A stretch of DNA of 5,208 nucleotides from Desulfobacterales bacterium (GTDB lineage: Bacteria; Desulfobacterota; Desulfobacteria; Desulfobacterales; RPRI01), in NCBI GenBank assembly GCA_020052975.1, contig JAGVOC010000157.1, positions 1-5,208 on the forward strand, written 5' to 3'. The translations under genes and the position numbers were made by a program. The notes under the pieces were generated by a model that saw nothing but the letters and a program-made list of their open reading frames with translations, made no database searches and was not told the origin of the DNA. Of this stretch, positions 1 through 5,142 are shown one piece after another (the stretch's first letter is position 1; every line of letters starts with the position of its first letter).

Positions 1-2
1 AA

Positions 3-41
3 GAACTGCAGCCTGTTGAGGTGAAGCCATCGAAGAAGTGA
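3..41 (+). CDS. 3' end of an unknown upstream gene (partial)
   Basis: The frame starting at base 3 is open from the window edge to a TGA at 39-41 and encodes the tail ELQPVEVKPSKK. This looks like an ordinary charged, flexible C-terminus. The stop overlaps the GTG of the next ORF as GTGA, an arrangement typical of translationally coupled genes. The tail is too short to assign a family. It lies outside the tRNA-bounded element, so I take it as chromosomal or part of a different mobile element. Confidence 0.35.
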   Translation, partial: ELQPVEVKPSKK

Positions 42-181
42 AAGAAATCAAAGCGCCTGATTATTGTGAAACCCTTGTCGGCTGGCGTTTTTGGAAGGTT
101 AGGCAGAGTCCAAAGGATGGCACTCTGTGGCTGAGATCTCTTGTCCGCCCTGATTTATGGCTTTGCTCCCACAAGTTTTGA
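38..181 (+). CDS. Small hypothetical protein, 47 aa
   Basis: This frame runs from a GTG at 38-40 to TGA at 179-181. The GTG overlaps the preceding stop (GTGA). A GAGGTGA stretch lies about 13 bases upstream, farther than usual, so translation may rely on coupling. An in-frame stop at 17-19 excludes a longer N-terminus. The product is rich in aromatic residues (one Tyr, two Phe, four Trp) and carries a GWRFWKVR segment at residues 15-22 and LRSLV at 32-36. I do not recognise a family with confidence. It contains two Cys (10 and 43) and no membrane segment or signal peptide. It may be a shortened member of a longer family, because it ends abruptly after the aromatic core. Function is unknown. 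Confidence 0.45.
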   Translation: MKEIKAPDYCETLVGWRFWKVRQSPKDGTLWLRSLVRPDLWLCSHKF

Positions 182-200
182 TGATCACTACGGTCGGTAC

Positions 201-228
201 CCTGTTTTATAGCATTTTGAGGTATAAT
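201..228 (+). promoter_or_regulatory. Likely promoter of tRNA-Arg
   Basis: A perfect TATAAT lies at 223-228, in AT-rich DNA about 20 bases before the mature tRNA. That places initiation near 235 and a short 5' leader before base 248. The -35 region is poor: CCTGTT at 201-206 with a 16-base spacer is the best I see. The -10 match is strong and the -35 assignment is weak. Confidence 0.5.
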
Positions 229-247
229 ATTTAATCACTCACCACGT

Positions 248-324
248 GCCCCCTTAGCTCAGTCGGATAGAGCACAGGTTTCCTAAACCTGGTGCCGCAG
301 GTTCGATTCCTGCAGGGGGTACCA
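248..324 (+). tRNA. tRNA-Arg (anticodon CCU), CCA encoded
   Basis: A full cloverleaf can be drawn. The 7-bp acceptor pairs 248-254 with 314-320, with a G-U first pair. The D arm is GCTC/GAGC. The anticodon stem is CAGGT/ACCTG around the loop TTCCTAA, which reads anticodon CCU (Arg, codon AGG). The variable region is 5 bases, and the T arm GCAGG-TTCGATT-CCTGC occupies 297-313. The discriminator is A321 and CCA is encoded at 322-324. The gene is intact, so the element beside it has restored or preserved the 3' end. An integrase gene ends only 25 bases downstream, which marks this tRNA as the likely integration target. Confidence 0.97.
297..324. other. Putative attachment-site core (3' part of tRNA-Arg)
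   Basis: Tyrosine integrases commonly recombine within the 3' half of a tRNA gene and leave the tRNA intact. Here a complete int gene ends 25 bases beyond the CCA, so the T arm and acceptor 3' strand (297-324) are the best candidate for the identity segment. The second copy should lie at the far end of the element, outside this window. I saw no second copy here, so the exact boundaries are inferred. Confidence 0.4.
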
Positions 325-348
325 TATTTCCCCTTTAAAAACAAAGAG

Positions 349-1410
349 TTACGCTGAGGCATGGACTGGTCCCTCTTCAGCATTTGACTTCACTGTAGTA
401 GAATTGTAGTACTCTGCCAAGGTATCCACGCTGCTCCGTAAACTTTCCGGACAATGATGTGCATATCGCTGGGTTGTCGATACATCATTGTGTCCCAGAA
501 GTTTCGCGATCTTGTAAAGATCCACGCCAGCCTGTGCGAGCCTAGTTGCGAATGTGTGCCGCAGGTCATGAAAGTGGAAATCCTGAAGACCAGAGTCTTT
601 CGCCGCTTTGGTGAATGCCCTTACGAGGCGCTGCCTCATAATCTTTGTCCCGGTTGCGCTTGGAAAAACAAGCTCGCTATGAATGTGATGTGTCTTCATC
701 CTTGTCTTAAGGATGTCAAGAGCAAGAGCATTCAGTGGGATCGTCCTAACCTTATCGCCTTTTCCCTTGACAGTGATTGTCTTCCTGAAGAGGTCCACAT
801 TGGAACGTATGAGACTGAGCGCCTCATCTTGTCGAAGTCCTGTGTTGAGAACAAGCCTGACTATATCGACGAGCCTTCCCTTAAGGTGGGAAAAGAGATT
901 TGTTTCCTGTTCTGATGTCAGCCAGCGGTCCCGCTGGTTCCTCTCCCTGTCAAACTTGACAGAGGATACGGGATTAACAAAACACCATTTGTAATGTCTG
1001 ATGGCGATATTGTAGGCATTCCGCAGGAATGCGAGTTCCCGGTTGACCGTGGCGACGGTTTTCTTCTCGGCATACCTCTTTCGGCGGTAATCTGAAACCA
1101 TCTCAGGTGTTACCTCGGCGAGAAGACATGAGCCGAAATAGTTGGTTATATGATCACGCAAGCTCCTGTCTCGTGCAAGAGTATTGTTCGCCTTGGTTGT
1201 TGCTCGATCTTCCGCGTATTTCTCCATCAGATACGAAATAGTGAACTCCTTTGGTTTCTGAAAGTAGCTTCCGCCGATAATCTCTGACACAATTTTCGCG
1301 TATCTCTCTTCCGCAACTCTCTTGATACCTGTGTCAAGTGTGCGTTCAACTTTCTTGCCGTTGTACTGCTTTATCATCCAGTAGACGTTGCCTTTTTTAT
1401 AGATGCCCAT
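349..1410 (-). CDS. int: Tyrosine recombinase/integrase of an integrative element
   Basis: This 353-residue protein catalyses site-specific integration and excision through a 3'-phosphotyrosine intermediate. Residues 1-50 look like a small arm-type DNA-binding domain (GIYKKGNVYWMIKQYNGKK). Residues 55-150 form the helical core-binding (SAM-like) domain and about 160-335 the catalytic domain. All catalytic residues are visible: Arg193 in NTGLRQDEAL, Lys217 in VKGKGDKVR, His281 and Arg284 in HDLRHTFAT, His307 in LLGHND, and the nucleophile Tyr316 in TTQRYAHH. Length is normal for the family and nothing is truncated. The ATG at 1410 follows a strong GGGAGG and lies 5 bases after the stop of the HTH gene upstream, so the two are probably co-transcribed. 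It reads towards tRNA-Arg, its probable target. Confidence 0.96.
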   Translation of the reverse strand: MGIYKKGNVYWMIKQYNGKKVERTLDTGIKRVAEERYAKIVSEIIGGSYFQKPKEFTISYLMEKYAEDRATTKANNTLARDRSLRDHITNYFGSCLLAEVTPEMVSDYRRKRYAEKKTVATVNRELAFLRNAYNIAIRHYKWCFVNPVSSVKFDRERNQRDRWLTSEQETNLFSHLKGRLVDIVRLVLNTGLRQDEALSLIRSNVDLFRKTITVKGKGDKVRTIPLNALALDILKTRMKTHHIHSELVFPSATGTKIMRQRLVRAFTKAAKDSGLQDFHFHDLRHTFATRLAQAGVDLYKIAKLLGHNDVSTTQRYAHHCPESLRSSVDTLAEYYNSTTVKSNAEEGPVHASA

Positions 1411-1415
1411 AAATT

Positions 1416-1697
1416 CTATCCTCCCTTCCGGGCACCGGCAACAGTTCCAGCACCCAAATTATACCTTTTTGCGGTTTCCTCTTTCCAGAATTGCAGCCAC
1501 GCATGAACTTCGTCGTAGTCGAAGCGAAGAAGGGCTTTTCGTCCCACTCCGATTTTTATGGAGGGAATATGTCCGAGTTCAGCCCAGCTATAAATTGTCT
1601 TCGGTGAGCAGCAGATGATTGCCGCTACCTGTTCGGCGGTAAGAAGTCTTCCGGTGGTGCTCTCGTGGGGCTTCTGTGGGGAAGTCACTTTATTCAA
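1416..1697 (-). CDS. Excisionase-like helix-turn-helix DNA-binding protein
   Basis: This 93-residue protein has a MerR-like winged helix-turn-helix of the excisionase/AlpA (HTH_17) type at residues 18-70: LLTAEQVAAIICCSPKTIYSWAELGHIPSIKIG followed by a basic wing and DYDEVHAWLQFW. In integrative elements such proteins bind attachment DNA to bias the integrase towards excision, or regulate int. Its place directly before int, 5 bases apart, fits a directionality factor. The frame begins at a TTG (1695-1697) that overlaps the stop of the rep-like gene by 8 bases, behind an AGGGGGAG stretch. A GTG three codons later (1686-1688) is the alternative start. The ends (residues 1-16 and 80-93) look disordered. 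The choice between excisionase and transcriptional regulator is inferred from context. Confidence 0.85.
   Translation of the reverse strand: MNKVTSPQKPHESTTGRLLTAEQVAAIICCSPKTIYSWAELGHIPSIKIGVGRKALLRFDYDEVHAWLQFWKEETAKRYNLGAGTVAGARKGG
1420..1425 (-). promoter_or_regulatory. Ribosome binding site of int
   Basis: On the minus strand GGGAGG lies 9 bases before the int ATG at 1410. It sits inside the last codons of the HTH gene, which supports the chosen start and translational coupling of the two genes. Confidence 0.75.
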
Positions 1698-2619
1698 GTC
1701 TCCCCCTTGCTGGGGTCTTGCTCCCGATTTGAGAAATATCCTTTATCTCGCCACGGCAAAGTTGGTTTACAAAATTTCTTACCTCCTCTATGCTGGGACC
1801 ATTATCTTGATCATCGCCTGTCTCTCGGCGTTTTTTCTTTTTGCGCTTTGCCTCCTCGCGTTTTTTCCGGTCCTCTTCCTCTTTCGGAATGTATCCCTTA
1901 GGGGCCTCCATCCCTTCCATGACAAGGAATTTGAAATGACCCGCAGGATTTGAAACAGGCTGCGATCCCGGCTGATACTGTTTTGCTATCTTTCTGGCAG
2001 TCTCATATACATGAGGGAACCCTTTCTCAATAATCAAGTCAGAGATCAACCTGTCGGTTATGCCTTCATAGGGGATATTCATAGTGGACAGGATGTCTCT
2101 GACTTTTCTTATCTCTATTTCAGTAACAACAACAGGTTCTGTTGTTGTAGTTTTAGGATTGTTATAGTTATATGTTTGTTGCTGTCCGAATTTGTCGGAC
2201 AGAGCCTGTCCTGATAATTCGGATAGCCTGTCCGGTTTTTTCGGATAGGTCGGGCGCTTTCTACCGGTAAAGTGGTTATTATCGTCAGAGAAGAAAATCT
2301 CGTAACATTTCTGCGTTTGCCTCACATACAGGGTGTTGTCTTTAGACTGAAAGGTCTTGATAAGGTCATGTACCCGAAGTTTATTGATCCTGGCGGATAC
2401 GGTGTCTTTCTCCCTGATGCGGAGTATTGGCATTTCTTCGATCAGATGTGAATAGTTGATTCGCGTGTACTCCTGACGGTCGATAATAATACGGTCGGCC
2501 TTGGGTGCGACACACCATCCGTGGATATAATCGAGAATGGCAAAATCGGTTATGTCAAGCTTTCCACAAAGACCCATTCTGTGATAGGCAAGCTGGTTAA
2601 TATGTATGGTATATTTCAT
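1690..2619 (-). CDS. Winged-helix replication-initiator-like protein
   Basis: This 309-residue protein starts at the ATG at 2619 (MKYTIHINQLAYHRMG). Residues 1-110 resemble the N-terminal winged-helix domain found in replication initiators of phages and integrative elements: LDITDFAILDYIHGW, then SHLIEEMPILRIREKDTVSARINKL (positions about 57-81) as the recognition helix region, then a beta-rich wing. Residues 115-165 are a low-complexity linker containing TTTTEPVVVT. Residues 165-235 form a second helical domain (VRDILSTMNIPYEGITDRLISDLI to GHFKFLVMEG). Residues 245-265 are a Lys/Glu/Arg-rich helix. There is no Walker motif, so it is not a helicase. The linker-coding DNA carries repeats that look like an origin. 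A longer reading from TTG 2667 lies inside the terminator hairpin and is unlikely. No Shine-Dalgarno site precedes the ATG. Its TAA overlaps the next gene. A transcriptional regulator is the main alternative. Confidence 0.7.
   Translation of the reverse strand: MKYTIHINQLAYHRMGLCGKLDITDFAILDYIHGWCVAPKADRIIIDRQEYTRINYSHLIEEMPILRIREKDTVSARINKLRVHDLIKTFQSKDNTLYVRQTQKCYEIFFSDDNNHFTGRKRPTYPKKPDRLSELSGQALSDKFGQQQTYNYNNPKTTTTEPVVVTEIEIRKVRDILSTMNIPYEGITDRLISDLIIEKGFPHVYETARKIAKQYQPGSQPVSNPAGHFKFLVMEGMEAPKGYIPKEEEDRKKREEAKRKKKKRRETGDDQDNGPSIEEVRNFVNQLCRGEIKDISQIGSKTPARGRLE
2126..2148. repeat. Perfect 10-bp inverted repeat, 3-base loop
   Basis: ACAACAACAG (2126-2135) and CTGTTGTTGT (2139-2148) are perfectly complementary around the loop GTT. 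It lies in the rep-like gene and encodes the TTTEPVVV linker, in which runs of Thr and Val codons mirror each other. It borders an AT-rich tract on its right. Confidence 0.75.
2182..2248. repeat. Three tandem 21-bp dyads, CTGTCC-N9-GGAYAG (iteron-like)
   Basis: The copies are at 2182-2202, 2206-2226 and 2228-2248. The first is CTGTCC...GGACAG (a perfect 8-bp dyad including the adjacent GA/TC), and the other two end in GGATAG. The 22-bp units 2204-2225 and 2226-2247 match at 18 of 22 positions. Repeat spacing is 24 and then 22 bp, about two helical turns. The 22-bp step is not a multiple of three, so the third copy is read in a different codon phase and the repeats are not just a protein repeat. 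Confidence 0.8.
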
Positions 2620-2628
2620 TATTGTCTG

Positions 2629-2680
2629 AAAATAAAAAAACCAGGATAGAGTGAGGCATTGCCTCAATTCTCTACCCTGG
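2629..2680 (-). terminator. Rho-independent terminator after the mobilization genes
   Basis: Read on the minus strand, a hairpin (2680 to 2641) pairs CCAGG with CCTGG, a G-U pair, TAGAG with CTCTA, then, after a 3-base AAT bulge, TGAGGCA with TGCCTCA. It is followed at once by TTTTTTTATTTT. It lies 60 bases after the small gene's stop and only about 10 bases before the rep-like ATG. It could therefore also act as an attenuator for the rep-xis-int unit. Confidence 0.85.
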
Positions 2681-2687
2681 CTTCGCT

Positions 2688-2746
2688 ACTTTAACCCTGC
2701 GCTTTGCTTTTGGTTAATCGCTAACTTACGGGTAATATTTTAAAGT
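2688..2746. other. Structured leader between small gene and terminator
   Basis: ACTTTAACCC at 2688-2697 is complementary to GGG at 2730-2732 plus TTAAAGT at 2740-2746, so a long-range stem with an internal bulge is possible. It begins in the small gene's stop codon and precedes the terminator hairpin. I found no convincing minus-strand promoter in this stretch, although transcription of the rep-like gene must either start here or read through from upstream. Confidence 0.3.
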
Positions 2747-2922
2747 AAAACTAATCTGCCTTTTTCCGTGACCTTAAGATGCCAGATAATCTCCTTGCCC
2801 TTATTGTCTTTTCCTCTGATCGGAATGAGTCTCGGCCTGCTGAGATCAATGTCTATCTCAATGACATTAGTATCAATTCTGAGCTTCATTATTCTCTTAT
2901 CAGTATTACTTGAGTAATTCAT
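2740..2922 (-). CDS. Small conserved-looking protein of unknown function, 60 aa
   Basis: The chosen ATG at 2922 is preceded by GGAGAGGT with 5-6 bases of spacing and overlaps the last 17 bases of the coupling-protein gene, as expected for a coupled operon member. The product is MNYSSNTDKRIMKL..., then RIDTNVIEIDIDLSRPRLIPI and KGKEIIWHLKVTEKGRLVLL. It appears as a compact, all-beta-leaning soluble protein with no Cys, no signal peptide and no membrane segment. Its ATG at 2889 (49 aa, weak ribosome site) is the alternative start. I do not recognise the family. Its position after the relaxase and coupling protein suggests an accessory role in transfer, or an unrelated cargo role. The gene is the last before the terminator. 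Confidence 0.6.
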   Translation of the reverse strand: MNYSSNTDKRIMKLRIDTNVIEIDIDLSRPRLIPIRGKDNKGKEIIWHLKVTEKGRLVLL

Positions 2923-4645
2923 CCAGTACCTCTCCAGTGTCTTGTTTTTTATCAATGATGATCTCCGGAATGTTTCTCGGTATCATCGAATTTCCGTCGG
3001 GCTGGTTAAAGATATTCAGGGAAATCTGCGTGACCGGATATTCCCCTATGGAAACATACCCCCTTAGTGCTTCCATTCCCTTGAGTTCTGACGGAAGTAT
3101 GATTCTGCTTATTTTCTGTTGTTCGCTGAAATTATATCCGTCTCTGATGCTTCTGGCACCTGCCGATAATGTCCTTATCTGTTGTACGTACTCTTGTTCC
3201 CCAAATGCCCGGCTAAGGTAATCTGTTGTGTTCGGGTCATTGATTCGGAATATTACTTTTGTATTCGTCTGGTTGAAAATTGAATAGGCATCAGGGCCAT
3301 AGGTTTTTTTGACCTGTTCAAAGTCTTGCGCGCCGATGACAGGGCAACTTCCCCTGTCCCGTCCTTCAGCTAAAAGCCGCTGGAGCGTCTCAAGTTTCAT
3401 CAAAGAAGGAAATTCATCAATGATGAACCAGAACCTGAAACTTCTGTTGATTTGCCTGTTCAGGAACTCTCTGAATGCGAGGTCAAAGAAAAGGGTATAG
3501 TATGTCTTAAAGGCCTCCTCGGCGGCAGTTCTGTTCACTATGAAAAGTCTGCCGGAGCCATTTCTGATAAATTCCCTTATTAAAAAATCTCCGTCATGGT
3601 AGAAATGCCTTTGCACGAGGGCATTGGAAAACTGTGAGACAACCGACATGATCGAATTAGCGGTATTATTATCCTTCGCTATATACCCTTCAACCCGTGG
3701 ATCATGCTTGAGGATATTATAGAGCTTTTCTCTGTTGCATCCGTTCAGAAAAAGGAAATCTATAAGCGCCTTATTCGATGCCTTGCCGTTTTCCCACAGA
3801 AGAGTGAAAATCGCATGGAATATATCACGTGCCGCCTGATACCAGAACGCGGCCTTGGGATCTGCAGGGAGAGGAATCATTGAATTGACTATATTATCTA
3901 TATCTTCCTTTTCCTCGATTTCTTTGAAGATATTCCATCTGATTGTCCTTTCGTCTCTCGGATCAAGCAAGAGGTCATTTCCGTGATCATAAAAGAGCGG
4001 GTAAAATTCAGGCTTTCTGTCGTAAATAACAGCCGGATCGCCGGTGATTTGCGGAATAAGGTACTTCAGGAATGTTGATTTTCCGGACCCTGGAGAGCCG
4101 AAAAGAAACATCCCCATATTCTCAAAGTTTCGGGGGAATCGGACTTTCTCCTTACCGAATGTGATCCGATAGTTCTTAATAGCTGAATTAATCCTCTGCG
4201 GTGATACTAATGAAGCTCCTCTCAGGAACTTTTCATCCTTACGGGCAATGTCCTTTTTGAAAAGGATTATTAAAACCGACCCTATGAAAAAAGCAGCGAA
4301 AGAAGATGAGAGCAACAAATCAAAAACAGCCTTATGTTTTACTATAGCAATCCATTGATCTTTTAAAAGCTCTTCCTCCGGGTTTTCCCGGACGCCGGTA
4401 AATGCCTTATGGAATGAGTCCTTCATGAAAACACTTGGGGGATATTGTTTCATGACAGCGCGGTATACATAGAATCTCCTCGCTGAAAATACATTATACG
4501 GTTGTAAACCGTTGTCCGATCTTATGCCTGCCCAGGTAAGACCTGTAAAGGCTATGGCAGTAAGGACAAGAAACCAGATAAAAATTATCTGAGCATGCTT
4601 TTTCAGGAACTTTAATCTTGTTGCCAGTTCTTCGAAACTTCTCAG
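2906..4645 (-). CDS. Type IV coupling protein (VirD4/TraD/TrwB-like ATPase), CTG start
   Basis: This inner-membrane ATPase couples the relaxase-DNA complex to a conjugative secretion channel. From the CTG at 4645 it is 579 residues. Helix 1 spans about 19-41 (QIIFIWFLVLTAIAFTGLTW) and helix 2 about 107-129, with a loop of about 65 residues between them, as in TrwB and TraD. Walker A is GSPGSGKST at 183-191 and Walker B is FWFIIDE at 405-411. Downstream are LLAEGRDRGSCPVIGAQDFE and a C-terminal beta-rich part. The frame is open without stops from 4453 up past 4645 but contains no ATG, GTG or TTG there. CTG 4645 follows GGAGG by 7 bases and overlaps the relaxase stop as CTGA. The ATG at 4453 (515 aa) would lose helix 1 and has no good ribosome site. 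The family assignment is firm and the start is inferred. Confidence 0.93.
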   Translation of the reverse strand: MRSFEELATRLKFLKKHAQIIFIWFLVLTAIAFTGLTWAGIRSDNGLQPYNVFSARRFYVYRAVMKQYPPSVFMKDSFHKAFTGVRENPEEELLKDQWIAIVKHKAVFDLLLSSSFAAFFIGSVLIILFKKDIARKDEKFLRGASLVSPQRINSAIKNYRITFGKEKVRFPRNFENMGMFLFGSPGSGKSTFLKYLIPQITGDPAVIYDRKPEFYPLFYDHGNDLLLDPRDERTIRWNIFKEIEEKEDIDNIVNSMIPLPADPKAAFWYQAARDIFHAIFTLLWENGKASNKALIDFLFLNGCNREKLYNILKHDPRVEGYIAKDNNTANSIMSVVSQFSNALVQRHFYHDGDFLIREFIRNGSGRLFIVNRTAAEEAFKTYYTLFFDLAFREFLNRQINRSFRFWFIIDEFPSLMKLETLQRLLAEGRDRGSCPVIGAQDFEQVKKTYGPDAYSIFNQTNTKVIFRINDPNTTDYLSRAFGEQEYVQQIRTLSAGARSIRDGYNFSEQQKISRIILPSELKGMEALRGYVSIGEYPVTQISLNIFNQPDGNSMIPRNIPEIIIDKKQDTGEVLDELLK

Positions 4646-5142
4646 GCGTGGTCCTCCAGGGGAATTTCAGAATCGATCTCAAGCTCTGCGGAGTTATCTT
4701 TCTCGTGGACTTCTTCTTTGCCTATCGCAAGCTCAATAATCTGTTCCTGCTCAATTTCAAGATCAAGGGCTCTTTCTCTTATAGATGCCAAGTCATCTCT
4801 GTCCATTCTGAGGTCTTCTTTATCTCCCCACGCGAGCACATGCGCGTGTGTTCTGTCGTTGTGATCATGGATCGCATAAACATAGTCAAAGCTTTTATTT
4901 TCCTCTGTCTGGTATCTCTCGATCACATCCCTTACCATTATTCCGATTTCTTCCTTGGATAAATCGGGTTCTGCCGGAGAAAAAATCAGCCTGCGTTCCA
5001 TCTCTGCTTCTTTGATTTCTTGTTTCAATTCCTTGAAAGTATCTCGCGGTAAAATATTTCCTTCTCTATCGTAGACGGGAGCATGCCCACATCCAAAAGC
5101 CCCTTCCCGACTAACCCATCTTCCGCAGTAGTTTCTTAAAAT
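4642..5142 (-). CDS. Relaxase (MOBP-like), short, 5' end disrupted or unresolved
   Basis: Relaxases nick oriT and pilot the strand during conjugation. Numbered from the TTG at 5028 (128 aa), the metal-binding motif is AIHDHNDRTHAH, His54, His61 and His63, with the same spacing as the AVHHDTDNLHIH motif of RP4 TraI. It is preceded by RRLIFSPAEPDLSKEE, as in TraI/RlxS relatives. The frame stays open for 38 more codons to 5142 and encodes NYCGRWVSREGAFGCGHAP and VYDREGN, which resembles the segment around the catalytic tyrosine. No ATG, GTG or TTG occurs in this extension, and TGA at 5143-5145 closes it. The nucleophile could be the Tyr of NYCG; the aligned place appears to be the Trp of GRWVSREG. 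The acidic C-terminus ends in a TGA overlapping the coupling-protein start. It is shorter than typical relaxases and may be a decayed fragment. TTG 5028 has AAGGA only one base upstream. Confidence 0.7.
   Translation of the reverse strand: MLRNYCGRWVSREGAFGCGHAPVYDREGNILPRDTFKELKQEIKEAEMERRLIFSPAEPDLSKEEIGIMVRDVIERYQTEENKSFDYVYAIHDHNDRTHAHVLAWGDKEDLRMDRDDLASIRERALDLEIEQEQIIELAIGKEEVHEKDNSAELEIDSEIPLEDHA
4653..4657 (-). promoter_or_regulatory. Ribosome binding site deciding the coupling-protein start
   Basis: GGAGG on the minus strand, inside the last relaxase codons, is 7 bases before the CTG at 4645. No ATG, GTG or TTG lies at the right distance in the coupling-protein frame, so this site points to CTG as initiator. 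Confidence 0.65.

Larger units (their letters stand above)
2126..2248. other. Candidate replication origin inside the rep-like gene
   Basis: Three 21-bp dyads (2182-2248) are followed, in the direction of the gene, by an AT-rich tract (2140-2181) with about 26% GC and no C on the + strand, and then by the perfect hairpin at 2126-2148. Iterons flanking an AT-rich unwinding region inside the initiator gene is the layout of lambda ori within gene O. The assignment is inferred from this layout and the initiator-like protein. Operator sites or an oriT-like region are alternatives. Confidence 0.4.

Noticed and set aside
316..340. Terminator after the tRNA (GGGG/CCCC then TTT)
   Set aside because: The 4-bp stem uses the mature tRNA acceptor strand and the T-run is only three bases.
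454..994. Plus-strand ORFs of 153 and 93 aa
   Set aside because: Both are antisense to the integrase, which has every catalytic residue. The translations are Cys/Ser-rich and show no domain.
1403..1953. Plus-strand ORFs, some with hydrophobic runs resembling membrane proteins
   Set aside because: They are antisense to the HTH gene and to the Lys/Glu-rich end of the rep-like gene. The hydrophobic runs are the mirror of Lys/Arg codons.
2011..2214. 67-aa plus-strand ORF over the repeat region
   Set aside because: It is a shadow of the rep-like gene, without a ribosome site. The low-complexity repeats keep the frame open.
2620..2667. N-terminal extension of the rep-like protein from a TTG at 2667
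   Set aside because: The extra codons lie in the terminator hairpin and T-run. MKYTIHINQLA looks like the natural N-terminus.
2710..2738. Plus-strand promoter TTGGTT-17-TAATAT
   Set aside because: The match is modest and there is no plus-strand gene downstream. An antisense regulatory RNA is possible but unsupported.
2910..3500. Plus-strand ORFs of 103 and 63 aa
   Set aside because: They are antisense to the coupling protein and have unlikely composition.
4451..4474. Six-codon ORF MYTALS with AGGAG upstream, its stop overlapping the ATG at 4453
   Set aside because: It could be a coupling leader for an internal start, but it lies inside the continuous coupling-protein frame and is short enough to be chance.
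4494..4682. 62-aa minus-strand ORF between relaxase and coupling protein, with a CPYC motif
   Set aside because: The coupling-protein frame through the same bases gives a proper transmembrane helix and has the ribosome site, so the CPYC reading is a shadow.
4618..4962. 114-aa plus-strand ORF
   Set aside because: It is antisense to the relaxase metal-binding region and has no supporting signals.
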